A DNA stretch of 64,000 nt from Streptomyces asoensis (GCF_013085465.1 NZ_CP049838.1:1550001-1614000), one strand, 5' to 3'; positions 25,018 through 34,304 are shown, counted from the stretch's first letter. A program made the numbers and translations. The notes: generated by a model from the letters alone, not told the origin.

Positions 25018-25071
25018 CAACGGGCCGTGGCCGCCCCTCCGTACTGCTGGAGGGGCGGCCACGGCCCGTTG
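25018..25071. terminator. bidirectional terminator between MarR and dicarboxylate carrier genes
   Basis: A perfect 23-bp stem (25018-25040 with 25049-25071) and an 8-nt loop lie between two convergent genes, 9 bp after the MarR stop and 16 bp after the stop of the opposing carrier. This is the longest perfect hairpin in the window and should terminate transcription from both sides. Confidence 0.9.
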
Positions 25072-25087
25072 CGTCGGCGCCGTCCGT

Positions 25088-26545
25088 TCAACTGGTCTCG
25101 GGGGCGGTCTCCTTGGCAGGCCCGGCGGAGACGACCACCGGAATCCCGGCCGCCGCTTCCGGACCCTCCGAACCCTCCGGCTGCTCGGAGCCTTCCGGCC
25201 GCTCGGACCCCTCCGGCTTCGCGGGGCCGTCCGGCTCCTCGTCCGGCATGGCGACGGTCTCGCCGTCCAGGACCTTCCTGGCCCGCTCCAGGTCGAGCGC
25301 GCCCTCCCAGCGGGAGACGGCGAAGACCGCCACGCAGTTGCCGAGGAGGTTGGTGACGACGCGCATCGAGTCCATGATGCGGTCCACGCCCAGCAGCAGG
25401 GCGACGGCTCCGGCGGGGATGGCGCCCAGCGAGGAGGCGGTCGCGGACAGGGCGAGGAAGGCCGAGCCGGGGATGCCGGCCATGCCCTTGCTGGTGAGCA
25501 TGAGCACCAGGATCACGGTGATCTGCTGGCCCAGGCTGAGGTCCACCCCCACCGCCTGGGCGATGAACAGTGTGCCGATGGACAGGTAGAGCGAGGCACC
25601 GTCGAGGTTGAAGGAGTAGCCGGTGGGCAGCACCAGGCCCACGGCGTCGTCGCGTGCGCCGGCCTTGCGCAGCTTCTGCATCACGCGCGGCATGACGGAC
25701 TCGGTGGAGGCGGTGCCGAGCGCGAGGAGCATCTCCTCGCGGATGTAGCGCAGGAACTTCCACAGGCTCAGGCCGGTGACCAGCCGCAGGGCGACGGCGA
25801 GCAGCGTGAGGAACAGGGCGGCGGCCGCGTAGCACAGGACGATCAGCTTGCCGTAGGTCTCGATGACGCCCAGGCCGTAGTTGCCGATCAGGACGGCCAT
25901 CGCCCCGAACACGGCGATCGGCGCCAGCCGCATGACGAAGCCGACGATCGCGAAGATGATCTCCTGAGCCTGCTCGATGGCCGGCAGGACCTTCGGCACC
26001 TTGGTGTGGCCGAGGTGCAGCAGCGCGGCGCCCACCAGGCAGGCCAGGATGAGCACCTGGAGCAGGGAGTTCTCCGCGAAGGCGCCGATGAAGCTGGTGG
26101 GCAGCGCGTTCACGACGAACTCGGTCGTCGAGGGCAGCGAACCGCCGCCCGTCTTCGCGTCGACCGCCGAGGTGTCGAGCGTGGCCGGGTCGACGTTCAT
26201 CCCCGAGCCGGGCTGGACGATGTTGGCGGCGAGCAGCCCGATGACCAGGGCGAGCGTGCTCGCGACCTCGAACCAGATCAGGGCTTTGAGCCCGATCCGG
26301 CCGAAGGCCTTCAGGTCACCGGCCTTGGCGATGCCGACGACGACCACACAGAACACCAGGGGCGAGATGATCGTCTTGATGAGCCGGGTGAAACCGTCGC
26401 CGAGCGGTTGGAGATCCGTGGCCACGTCGGGCCACAGCTTTCCGACGACGATACCGAGGACGAGCGCGCAGGCGACCTGCGCGAAGAGTGAGGTACGCAG
26501 TATGCGTGCGACGCGTCGCGGCAGGGACGGGACGGACGGCGGCAC
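25088..26545 (-). CDS. DctA-like dicarboxylate/amino acid:cation symporter
   Basis: A 485-residue DAACS-family carrier with about eight membrane spans and two re-entrant loops. Signature segments are LGTASTESVMPRVM (HP1 serine region), PTGYSFNLDGAS (TM7 with NMDG-like cation site, here NLDG) and GIPGSAFLALSAT (HP2). It imports C4-dicarboxylates or acidic amino acids with cations. GTG 26545 has AAGGAG five bases upstream; the frame continues upstream without coding character. The ~50-residue C-terminal tail is Glu/Pro/Ser/Gly repeat (PEGSE units), cytoplasmic by prediction. It ends against the strong bidirectional terminator. Confidence 0.92.
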   Translation of the reverse strand: MPPSVPSLPRRVARILRTSLFAQVACALVLGIVVGKLWPDVATDLQPLGDGFTRLIKTIISPLVFCVVVVGIAKAGDLKAFGRIGLKALIWFEVASTLALVIGLLAANIVQPGSGMNVDPATLDTSAVDAKTGGGSLPSTTEFVVNALPTSFIGAFAENSLLQVLILACLVGAALLHLGHTKVPKVLPAIEQAQEIIFAIVGFVMRLAPIAVFGAMAVLIGNYGLGVIETYGKLIVLCYAAAALFLTLLAVALRLVTGLSLWKFLRYIREEMLLALGTASTESVMPRVMQKLRKAGARDDAVGLVLPTGYSFNLDGASLYLSIGTLFIAQAVGVDLSLGQQITVILVLMLTSKGMAGIPGSAFLALSATASSLGAIPAGAVALLLGVDRIMDSMRVVTNLLGNCVAVFAVSRWEGALDLERARKVLDGETVAMPDEEPDGPAKPEGSERPEGSEQPEGSEGPEAAAGIPVVVSAGPAKETAPETS

Positions 26546-26724
26546 GGGCACTCCTTGGGGGGATGGCGGCACGCAGAAGCCCCGACGGGGACTGACGGAA
26601 CTTCTGCGATGCGGAAAGCGGCTTCCGTAGCGATCACTGTGAAGGTGCCGTTGATCGCGCACGAGACCTGCGCGTTTCCGCTGTGTAAATCCCGCCACGA
26701 GTGACGCGTCGCACGCGTTCCGGC

Positions 26725-28377
26725 TCAGCAGCCTCCGTGATCCTCGGTCAGCACCCCCTGCACCGTGGTCAGTCGTCGGTCGTAGCAGCCGCCCGAGCCG
26801 TACAGCCGATAGCGCTCGCTCGTCGTACCGACGGCATGGCGCTGGTCCCGGGGCACGTTGACGGTGAAGGTGGCATCACCCCTGTATGTGTCGTCGAGCC
26901 GTGACCACGACGTGCGTCGGCCGTTCCGGGTCGTCACGGAGTCGGCCCGGTCGCCGAGGGTCAGCACGGTGCGGAGCCGGTCGTCCGCGCCGACGGTGGT
27001 GGTCCCGTTCATCGTGTAGGTCCGGTGGGTGCGCGTCGTACGGGCCGGTCCGCGGCCGTCGACGGTGACCGACTCGTCGTCCGTCCAGGAGGCGTCGAGG
27101 CCGTCCACGGTCTCACCGTCGGTCCAGCGGTGCGCGGAGGTGTTCGCGACGGCGCGGGTCACGGTGGTCCGCACGCGACCGTGCGAGGTGTCGAGGTACC
27201 CGGCAACGGTCAGCCGGTGCCCGCCCTCGGTGTCGACGCGGTGCTCCGTGCCCGGCGTGTAGGTGGTGGAGTCGGTGAGTTCACCCGCATCGTGCGTCAG
27301 GAGTCCTCCGCCGACGACGGCCTTCCCCGGGTCCTGCCAGACCAGCACGTTGACGGGCGTGCTCCAGCCGCTCTGCCCCTCGGGCACCCCGACGACGGAC
27401 ACCTCCACGCGGTGCGCACGGCCGTCGTTGAGGATCCCGGCGAAGGGGGTCAGGTCGTATTCGATGGGCTTGATGTCGAAGGCCCGGGGGCCCGGAACCA
27501 CGTACCAGAGGAAGGGGTTGGACCAGCCGCCGGTCCAGACGGTCGGGAAGGGGGCGGCGATTCCGGCCGGTCGGCCGTCGACCTTGACCTGCACCTCCCG
27601 ATAGGGCCCGTCGTCCGACCGGCACGAGTACGGCGCGGTCGCGGGCACGGTCAGATACCAGTACTCCTCGCACCCGCCGCCGGAGCCGGTGGCGTACACC
27701 TCGGCGACGACGCGTTCGCTGTTGCGGGGCGTGGTGAGGGTCGTGCCGCCCGGACCGTCGGTCAGGGTGAGGACACGGTCGGGGGCGGTGGCGGCCGGTT
27801 TCCCCTCGTAGAAGGTGAGCGTCACCTTGACGTCGATCACGCCCGTGTAGGTGTCGTCGACGACGTTGCCGATGAGCATCTCCACGTCCCGGACGGAGCG
27901 GAACGTGTCGGCGTAGCGGGTGACGTCCTTCTCGACGGACCACGTGATCCCGTCGGGCGACGGCTCGGGCGTCGACGTACGGAAGATCTCCACCCCGCCG
28001 ACGTGCAGATAGCCGAGCCGGTCGAACTGCCGTCCCTTGACCTTGCCGTCGAGGCGCAGCACCACCTTGCTCCAGCGGTCGCCGCAGCCGTCCGGCGGGG
28101 TGTACGAGCCGCGATACGGCGTGAAGTCGCGGAACTGCGCCTCGGCGAGGGTTACCTGGCAGCTCTTGGCGTGGGGCCTGACCACGGGCGGGGCGGCGGT
28201 GAGGGGGTCGTGCCAGTCGGTGCCGAACTCGGCGGGGACCTCGACCGGCGCGGACGCGGACGACGGCGACGGGGACGACGACGGGGAGGCGTCCGCTCGC
28301 GCCGCGCCGCTCCCGAGGACGGTGCTCGCCAGGAGGATCGCCCCTGTGAGCATGGACATGATGATCCGACTTCTCAT
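26725..28377 (-). CDS. secreted peptide-N4-asparagine amidase A (PNGase A)-like protein
   Basis: A 550-residue exported protein. A Sec signal peptide covers residues 1-28 (AARADA cleavage region) and a short Ser/Pro linker follows. The two-lobed PNGase A domain shows RLGYLHVGGVEIFRTSTPEP and WSVEKDVTRYADTF, then GWSNPFLWYVVPGPRAFD. This family releases N-glycans from glycopeptides in plants, and related proteins occur in soil actinobacteria. Six or more cysteines suggest disulfides outside the cell. ATG 28377 starts the signal peptide. It is followed after 179 bp by the DctA-like gene and preceded by an L,D-transpeptidase gene on the same strand. Enzymatic activity is inferred from family only. 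Confidence 0.85.
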   Translation of the reverse strand: MRSRIIMSMLTGAILLASTVLGSGAARADASPSSSPSPSSASAPVEVPAEFGTDWHDPLTAAPPVVRPHAKSCQVTLAEAQFRDFTPYRGSYTPPDGCGDRWSKVVLRLDGKVKGRQFDRLGYLHVGGVEIFRTSTPEPSPDGITWSVEKDVTRYADTFRSVRDVEMLIGNVVDDTYTGVIDVKVTLTFYEGKPAATAPDRVLTLTDGPGGTTLTTPRNSERVVAEVYATGSGGGCEEYWYLTVPATAPYSCRSDDGPYREVQVKVDGRPAGIAAPFPTVWTGGWSNPFLWYVVPGPRAFDIKPIEYDLTPFAGILNDGRAHRVEVSVVGVPEGQSGWSTPVNVLVWQDPGKAVVGGGLLTHDAGELTDSTTYTPGTEHRVDTEGGHRLTVAGYLDTSHGRVRTTVTRAVANTSAHRWTDGETVDGLDASWTDDESVTVDGRGPARTTRTHRTYTMNGTTTVGADDRLRTVLTLGDRADSVTTRNGRRTSWSRLDDTYRGDATFTVNVPRDQRHAVGTTSERYRLYGSGGCYDRRLTTVQGVLTEDHGGC

Positions 28378-28450
28378 GGCCGGTGTTCTACGGGGAGTCG
28401 ACCGCTCCCCGCAATGACGCCTCCGCCGCGAGAGCCAGGCCGGACACGGC

Positions 28451-29194
28451 CTAGGCCTTCAGCGCGTCCCTGTCCCCCATGACCACCACCGGATGCCGAT
28501 CCGGGTCGAGGGTACGCAGCAGATATTCCATCGCCGCCCTGGACAGGCTGACGCAGGCCGACGTACCGCTGCCGTGGTCCATGTGCAGCCAGATGCCCCC
28601 GCCCTTCTCCTCACCCTCGGGCCGCGTCGGGTCGTCGGGCGGGGCACCCTTGACGCGGTTGTAGTCGATGGCGATGACGTAGTCGAAGTCGTGCCAGTGC
28701 GACCTCGCCCACCAGCGCGGCGCCGCGAAGGAGGCGGACCGCGTGTACGGCAGCCTGGTACCGGGATCGGCCAGGACACCGCCCGCGTCGGTGAGCGTGA
28801 ACACGCCGACCGGACTGCGGTTGTCGCCGGCGTGGTGCTCGGCGGTCCAGCCCTTCTTGCCGTTGTGCCCCTGCCAGCTCCGGACACGCTCCCAGACCGG
28901 TCCCCTTCTGGCGTAGAGCACGACGGTGGCGTCCGCGGAGTCCTTCCCGTCGCCGTACACCGCCACAACCTGGCGTGAAACAGCGGGGATCCGCCGTCGC
29001 AGCCGGTCACCGACACCCGGGACGCCGGTGGTCGCGGCGGCGCCCGGCGAGGTCCCGCCTCTCCCGCCGCCCGCTCCCGACGTACCGTCACTCCCGTGTT
29101 GCACGGCCGCACCACCGCACGCGGACAACGCCGCGAGCAGGAGGCCACAGATCACCGGCGCGGCTCCCGCGCGCCGCGCATAGCCATGTCGCAT
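28451..29194 (-). CDS. L,D-transpeptidase (YkuD)-like lipoprotein
   Basis: A 247-residue exported lipoprotein: basic N-terminus, hydrophobic stretch, and lipobox LSAC (Cys near residue 26). A Gly/Ser/Thr-rich linker of ~35 residues precedes a YkuD-type catalytic domain. The active-site block is IWLHMDHGSGTSACVSLS, with the nucleophile Cys in SACVSL and the His in HMDHG. The residues between them differ from the canonical SHGCxR pattern. Such enzymes make 3-3 crosslinks in peptidoglycan or attach proteins to it. It lies 73 bp upstream of the PNGase-like gene on the same strand and is divergent from the ABC exporter pair. Confidence 0.85.
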   Translation of the reverse strand: MRHGYARRAGAAPVICGLLLAALSACGGAAVQHGSDGTSGAGGGRGGTSPGAAATTGVPGVGDRLRRRIPAVSRQVVAVYGDGKDSADATVVLYARRGPVWERVRSWQGHNGKKGWTAEHHAGDNRSPVGVFTLTDAGGVLADPGTRLPYTRSASFAAPRWWARSHWHDFDYVIAIDYNRVKGAPPDDPTRPEGEEKGGGIWLHMDHGSGTSACVSLSRAAMEYLLRTLDPDRHPVVVMGDRDALKA

Positions 29195-29451
29195 CGGCCC
29201 ATGCTCGCACCACTTTCCGGGCGTCAGCGGCAGGTTCCGGACATCCGGGCTGTGTCGGACAGCTGCCGGATCCGGCCGCCGCCATGGAAAACCGGTTGAT
29301 TTTGACCACGCTGCGACGCGAACCTTGCACGGTTTGTTGCCGCTCCCCGCGGACCTTCCCGTTCGTCCGCCCCTCCCCCACGCCTCCCTCCCCGCCTCCT
29401 TCGCCTCTTTCTCCCTCTCCCTCTACCCGTGACTCGAGCCACTGGGACGTC

Positions 29452-31302
29452 ATGCAGATCCAAGACCTTCCTTACCCCGACCCGGGTGTGCCGGACGCAC
29501 GCTCGGGACCCCGCTTCCTGTGGTGGCTCGGCCGCAACCAGCTGGGCGGCCAGCTCAAGTCCCTGGCCTGGGGGCTGCTGCACTTCGTCGCCGTCTCGGC
29601 GCAGCCGTTCTGCGTCGGGTTCGCCATCGAGGCCGTCGTGGACCGTTCCGGTACCCGGCTCGCCCTCACCGGCGGCGTGATGGCCCTGTGCGGTGCCGCC
29701 ACCGCGATCGGGGACACCTTCCTGCACCGCACCGCCGTCACCAACTGGATCACCGCCGCCGCCCGGGTCCAGCAGCTGCTCGCCCGCAAGGCCTCGCAGC
29801 TCGGCTCCGCGCTGACCCGGCGGGTCGCGGCCGGTGAAGTCGTGTCCGTCTCCACGGGTGACGTCGAGAGGATCGGCTGGTTCGTGGAGGCCGTCTCCCG
29901 CTTCACCGCCGCGGCCCTGACGGTCCTGCTGGTCTGCGTCGGCCTGGTCGTCTACCAGCCGGCGCTCGGCGTGGTGGTCGCCGTGGGCCTGCCCGTCGTC
30001 GCACTCGCGGTGCTGCCCCTGCTGCCCCCGGCGACGCGACGGGCCGACGTCCAGCGCGAGAAAGCCGGACGCGCCACCGAACTCGCCTCGGACACCGTGG
30101 CCGGCCTGCGGGTGCTGCGCGGGATCGGCGGCGAGGAACTGTTCCTCGACCGCTACCGCGGCGCCTCGCAGGAGGTCCGGCACGCGGCCGTGCGCAGCGC
30201 CCGCATGTGGTCGTTGATCAGCGCCATCCAGGTGCTGCTGCCCGGCCTGCTGCTGATCACGGTCGTCTGTTACGGCGTCCATCTGGCCCAAGAGGGCCGC
30301 ATCACCGTCGGCGAACTGGTCACGGTCTACAGCTCCGTCATGGTCCTGGCCTATCCCCTCAGGCACTTCGAGGAGATCGCGATGGCCTACTCCTTCTCGC
30401 GCCCGTCGGCCAAACGCGCCGCCCGTGTGCTGTCCCTGGAGCGGGTCACCGACATCGGCGGGTCGCGCGCGGCCGACGCCCCCTCGGGCGACCTGTACGA
30501 CCCCGCCACCGGGCTGACCGCCCCGACCGCCCGGCTCACCGCCGTGGTGTGCGGCGACCCGGACGCGGCCGGACAGCTGGCGGAGCGGCTGGGCGGGCAC
30601 CCCTCGGAGGACAGCCCTTCGGTACTGCTCGGCGGGGTCCCGCTGAACGAACTGCCGCTGGGCTCCGCGCGCACCGCAGTCCTGGTCCAGGACAAGGACC
30701 CGGTGCTGCTGTCCGGTTCCCTGCGCGACCTGCTCGACGTACCCGCCTCGGGTGCGGTCGACGCGGGTGCGGCGCTGGTCGCCGCCCAGTGCGGGGACGT
30801 CCTCGACGCACTCGTGCAGGGCTCGTTGGACGCCGACGACCCGATGGACGCCCGGATCACCGAGCGCGGCCGGTCCCTCTCCGGCGGCCAGCGGCAACGG
30901 CTCGCGCTGGCCCGCTCCCTGTACACGGACCCCGAGGTCCTCGTCCTGGACGAGCCCACCTCCGCCGTCGACTCGCACACCGAGGCACGGATCGCCGAGG
31001 GGCTGCGCGAACTGCGGGCGGGGCGCACGACGGTGGTGTTCACCTCGTCCCCCCTGCTGCTGGACCGGGCCGACCGGGTCGTGCTGGTGCACGAGGGCGA
31101 GGCCGTCGCGGTGGGTCTGCACCGCGAACTGCTGCGCTCCGAGCCCCGGTACCGGGCCGTGGTGACCAGGGAGACCGAAGAGGAAGCCGCGCTGGGCGAG
31201 GCCCACAAGGACGAACAGGCCTCCCTGAGCGGTGTGTTGAAGGACCTGGAAGACAACCGACTCGCAGAGATCGAACGCGAAGAGATCGAGGAGACCGCAT
31301 GA
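29452..31302 (+). CDS. heterodimeric ABC exporter subunit 1 (degenerate Walker A, intact signature)
   Basis: A 616-residue fused permease-ATPase with six spans in residues 35-310. The NBD has a broken Walker A: GDPDAAGQL (368-376) replaces GxxGxGKS/T, so the ATP-binding Lys is gone. The signature LSGGQRQR (476-483) and Walker B VLVLDEP with Asp500/Glu501 are intact. The switch His is replaced by Ser (VVFTSSP near 529-535). It can therefore act only as half of a heterodimer, contributing the good signature motif. The C-terminus has an acidic helix-rich extension. ATG 29452 is preceded by GGGA. Its TGA overlaps the ATG of the partner gene (ATGA). Confidence 0.9.
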   Translation: MQIQDLPYPDPGVPDARSGPRFLWWLGRNQLGGQLKSLAWGLLHFVAVSAQPFCVGFAIEAVVDRSGTRLALTGGVMALCGAATAIGDTFLHRTAVTNWITAAARVQQLLARKASQLGSALTRRVAAGEVVSVSTGDVERIGWFVEAVSRFTAAALTVLLVCVGLVVYQPALGVVVAVGLPVVALAVLPLLPPATRRADVQREKAGRATELASDTVAGLRVLRGIGGEELFLDRYRGASQEVRHAAVRSARMWSLISAIQVLLPGLLLITVVCYGVHLAQEGRITVGELVTVYSSVMVLAYPLRHFEEIAMAYSFSRPSAKRAARVLSLERVTDIGGSRAADAPSGDLYDPATGLTAPTARLTAVVCGDPDAAGQLAERLGGHPSEDSPSVLLGGVPLNELPLGSARTAVLVQDKDPVLLSGSLRDLLDVPASGAVDAGAALVAAQCGDVLDALVQGSLDADDPMDARITERGRSLSGGQRQRLALARSLYTDPEVLVLDEPTSAVDSHTEARIAEGLRELRAGRTTVVFTSSPLLLDRADRVVLVHEGEAVAVGLHRELLRSEPRYRAVVTRETEEEAALGEAHKDEQASLSGVLKDLEDNRLAEIEREEIEETA

Positions 31303-33143
31303 TCGGCGTGGCGCCGCCCGCGTACGACCCGGCGGCACCGAAGACGGCGAACACGCTGCCCGTCGGCGCCCCCGCGACCGTCCGCGCCTACGTGGCCGAA
31401 CTCCTGCGCCGGCACCGCCGCGCCTTTCTGCTCCTCCTGCTCGTGAACACGGTCGCCACCGTCGCCTCGATGGTGGGCCCATGGCTGCTCGGCGACCTCG
31501 TGGAGCGACTGTCGGACGGCGCGCGCGAGCTCCACCTCGGGCTCATCGCGACGCTGTTCGTGCTCGCCCTGGTCGTCCAGGCCGCCTTCGTACGGCAGGT
31601 GCGGCTGCGCGGCGCGATGCTCGGCGAGCGGATGCTGGCCGACCTGCGCGAGGACTTCCTCGTACGCTCGGTGCGGCTGCCGCCCGGCGTGCTGGAGCGT
31701 GCCGGGACGGGCGACCTGCTGTCCCGCATCACCACGGACATCGACCGGCTGGCCAACGCGATGCGCGAGGCCGTGCCCCAGCTGACGATCGGCGTGATGT
31801 GGGCGCTGCTGCTGCTCGGCGGGCTCGTCGTCACGGCGCCGCCGCTGGCGCCGGCCGTCCTGGTCGCGGTGCCGCTGCTGGTGGCCGGGTGCCGCTGGTA
31901 CTTCAAGCGGGCGCCGGCCGGCTACCGCTCGGAGGCCGCCGGCTACGCCTCCGTGGCCGCCGCCCTCGCCGAGACCGTGGACGCCGGCCGCACCGTGGAG
32001 GCCCATCGGCTGGGCGACCGCCGCATCGCGCTCTCCGAGCAGCGCATCCGGCAGTGGACCGCCTGGGAGCGCTACACGCTGTGGCTGCGGTCGGTGCTGT
32101 TCCCGGTCATCAACATGGTGCACGTCACGGTGCTCGGCTCGGTCCTCATGCTCGGCGGGGCGTTCGTCCTGAAGGGCTGGATCGGGGTCGGCCAGCTGAC
32201 GACGGGCGCGCTGCTGGCGCAGATGCTCGTCGACCCGGTGAACCTCATCCTGCGCTGGTACGACGAGCTCCAGGTGGCCCAGGTGTCGCTGGCCCGCCTC
32301 GTCGGGGTGCGTGACATCGAGCCCGACGGTGGGGACTCCGGGCTCGTGCCGGACGGACGCGACGTGCACGCCGACCGGGTCCATTTCGGCTACCGGGAGG
32401 GTGTCGACGTGCTGCGCAAGGTGACCCTGGAGGTCTCCCCCGGCACCCGGCTGGCCCTGGTCGGACCCTCGGGTGCGGGAAAGTCCACGCTCGGGCGGCT
32501 GCTCGCCGGGATCTACGCGCCGCGCGACGGCCGGATCACTCTCGGCGGCGCCGAGCTGTCGCGAATGACCGCGGAACGGGTCCGCTCCCATGTGGCGCTG
32601 GTCAACCAGGAGCACCACGTCTTCGTGGGCTCCCTGCGCGACAACCTCCGGCTCGCCCTCCCCCACGCGCGACTCGGCTCGAGCGAGGGGACCTCGACGG
32701 CCTCGGCTGCCGCGGAGGGCACCGAGAACGCCGAGGACGCCGAGCTGTGGGCGGCCCTGGGCGCGGTCGACGCGGAGGGCTGGGCCCGGGCCCTGGCGGA
32801 CGGCCTCGACACCGAGGTCGGCTCCGGCGGTGTCGCGCTCACCCCGGCGCAGGCCCAGCAGATCGCCCTGGCCCGGCTGGTCCTGGCCGACCCCCACACA
32901 CTGGTCCTGGACGAGGCGACCTCGCTGCTCGACCCGCGTGCCGCCCGCCATCTGGAGCGGTCCCTCGCCCGCGTCCTGGACGGCCGGACCGTCGTCGCCA
33001 TCGCCCACCGGCTGCACACCGCCCACGACGCCGACGTCATCGCCGTCGTCGAGAACGGCCGCATCAGCGAGCTGGGCAGCCACACCGAGCTGGTCGCGGC
33101 GGACGGGGCGTACGCGGCCCTCTGGCGATCGTGGCACGGCTGA
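31299..33143 (+). CDS. heterodimeric ABC exporter subunit 2 (intact Walker A, degenerate signature)
   Basis: A 614-residue fused permease-ATPase. Walker A GPSGAGKST (389-397), Walker B LVLDEATS (Glu539) and switch AHR (His570) are intact. The signature is degenerate, LTPAQ (514-518), instead of LSGGQ. This complements subunit 1: the site made by this Walker A and the partner's LSGGQ is functional, and the opposite site is inactive, as in TM287/288-type exporters. A Ser/Thr/Ala/Glu-rich insert near 460-480 lies between the Q-loop and the signature. The 4-nt overlap indicates coupled translation. Substrate unknown. Confidence 0.92.
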   Translation: MIGVAPPAYDPAAPKTANTLPVGAPATVRAYVAELLRRHRRAFLLLLLVNTVATVASMVGPWLLGDLVERLSDGARELHLGLIATLFVLALVVQAAFVRQVRLRGAMLGERMLADLREDFLVRSVRLPPGVLERAGTGDLLSRITTDIDRLANAMREAVPQLTIGVMWALLLLGGLVVTAPPLAPAVLVAVPLLVAGCRWYFKRAPAGYRSEAAGYASVAAALAETVDAGRTVEAHRLGDRRIALSEQRIRQWTAWERYTLWLRSVLFPVINMVHVTVLGSVLMLGGAFVLKGWIGVGQLTTGALLAQMLVDPVNLILRWYDELQVAQVSLARLVGVRDIEPDGGDSGLVPDGRDVHADRVHFGYREGVDVLRKVTLEVSPGTRLALVGPSGAGKSTLGRLLAGIYAPRDGRITLGGAELSRMTAERVRSHVALVNQEHHVFVGSLRDNLRLALPHARLGSSEGTSTASAAAEGTENAEDAELWAALGAVDAEGWARALADGLDTEVGSGGVALTPAQAQQIALARLVLADPHTLVLDEATSLLDPRAARHLERSLARVLDGRTVVAIAHRLHTAHDADVIAVVENGRISELGSHTELVAADGAYAALWRSWHG

Positions 33144-33170
33144 GGAACGAAACGGCGGGGGCGACCGGTC

Positions 33171-33203
33171 GGCGCCGACGCGAGGCGTGAGTGCGTCGGC
33201 GCC
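33171..33203 (+). terminator. hairpin after the ABC exporter operon
   Basis: A perfect 11-bp stem (GGCGCCGACGC at 33171-33181 with GCGTCGGCGCC at 33193-33203) has an 11-nt loop and lies 27 bp after the stop of subunit 2. No T-tract follows. It is placed to end the exporter transcript before the repeat tract. Confidence 0.6.
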
Positions 33204-33737
33204 TGGGCCGGCGCCGGTGCCCCGGCCGGCGCCGGTGCCAGTGCCCGGGCCGTTGACCAGTGCCTGGGGTAGTGCCAATGCCTGGCCCGGTGCCCGTGCC
33301 GGTACCGGTGCCTGGGTCAGTGCCGGTGCCTGGGTCGGTGCTTGGCCCGGTGCCGGTGCCTGGGTTTCGGTACCGGTACCGGTGCCTGGGTCGGTACCGG
33401 TGCCTGGGTCGGTACCGGTGCCCGGGGCGGTACCGGTGCCCGGGGCGGTGCCGGTGCCCTCGGCCGGCCCCTCGCAGGGCAGCGACCTGCGTGCCCCGGG
33501 GACGGGGGCGGCCTCGGGTCGCGGCCCCCGCGCCGGGGCGGAGGTGGCCCGGCCCGGCCCTCGTGCGTCCTCTGGCGTTGCGCGGTCCCGAAGCGGGGTG
33601 GAACGCTGGATAGCGGCACCCGCGCGGAATGCAGTCGGGATCCCTCCGGAACACACCGCGCTCGACCGGTGCCCCGTGCGACGGCACCCCGCCGCCGACC
33701 GCGATGAGTACGGGGCCGTCACCCCCTGGAGGTACCC
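33204..33737. repeat. GC-rich tandem repeat tract in a 530-bp gene-free gap
   Basis: From about 33215 to 33460 the DNA consists of variants of GGTGCCTGGGTC and GGTACCGGTGCC. The clearest part (33369-33457) is an 18-bp unit GGTACCGGTGCCTGGGTC repeated with T-to-C and TC-to-GC drift in the last copies. GGTACC recurs at least five times and is self-complementary, so the strand can fold into many alternative hairpins. All frames give low-complexity PVPVPG or GTGT peptides with no start or ribosome site, so I treat it as non-coding. The remainder to 33737 holds the GGAGG leader of the next gene and nothing else recognised. Confidence 0.75.
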
Positions 33738-34208
33738 GTGAACAGTGCCGACGGATGGGGGGACGACGTCTACCAGCCCGACGCGTCCGACATCCAGGAA
33801 GACTCGGGACTGCTCGACGCCGAGGACACGCTGGAGAACGACGGCGTCGAGGACCCCCTCGACCGCGGCTGGTCCCCTCCGGACCGACCCTGGGCGGTGG
33901 AACACGACGGTGTGACCGCCGCGGAGCGCCGACAGGGCGAGAGCCTGGACCAGCGGCTCGCGGAGGAGATCCCGGAGCCGGATGCGCCGGACGGCGACGG
34001 CCTCGGCGATTGCGACGGCACCGACGGGGAACTCCTCGACAACGAGGTCGGCTCCGCACGCTCCGGCAGGCTCGTGGCGCCGGACGAGGGAGCCCACGAG
34101 GACGAGGAGAGCGCACTGATCGCCACGGACGTGGGCATCGACGGCGCGGCCGCCTCCGCCGAGGAGGCCGCGATGCACATCGTCGACGAGGACGCCCTGT
34201 CCGGCTGA
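33738..34208 (+). CDS. DUF5709 family acidic protein
   Basis: A 156-residue strongly acidic protein (many Asp/Glu, few Lys) with the pattern of the actinobacterial DUF5709 family: QPDASDIQEDSGLLDAEDTL near the start, RGWSPPDRPWAVEHDGVTAAER in the middle, and a C-terminal AEEAAMHIVDEDAL. No membrane segment or catalytic motif is visible and it is probably largely disordered. GTG 33738 is supported by GGAGG eight bases upstream. It is followed after 96 bp by rpmE2. Function unknown. Confidence 0.85.
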   Translation: MNSADGWGDDVYQPDASDIQEDSGLLDAEDTLENDGVEDPLDRGWSPPDRPWAVEHDGVTAAERRQGESLDQRLAEEIPEPDAPDGDGLGDCDGTDGELLDNEVGSARSGRLVAPDEGAHEDEESALIATDVGIDGAAASAEEAAMHIVDEDALSG

Positions 34209-34304
34209 CCCGACCACGGCCGACCCGACCGTTCCCGGCCGGTCGCCGCCATCTCCGTCACCATCGCCATCGCCATCGCCACTGTCATCGCACGAGGAGC
34301 TCTC

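Noticed and set aside
26546..26724. ACGGAA...TTCCGT inverted repeat upstream of the DctA-like gene as an operator
   Set aside because: Only 6 bp per arm with a 22-bp spacer and no match in the inner parts; expected by chance.
31299..33143. Siderophore or peptide biosynthesis cluster around the ABC pair
   Set aside because: No NRPS, PKS, precursor peptide or modifying enzyme lies nearby; the neighbours are housekeeping or unrelated genes.
33204..33470. CRISPR array
   Set aside because: Units are 12-18 bp, contiguous and drift in sequence, with no unique spacers and no cas genes nearby.
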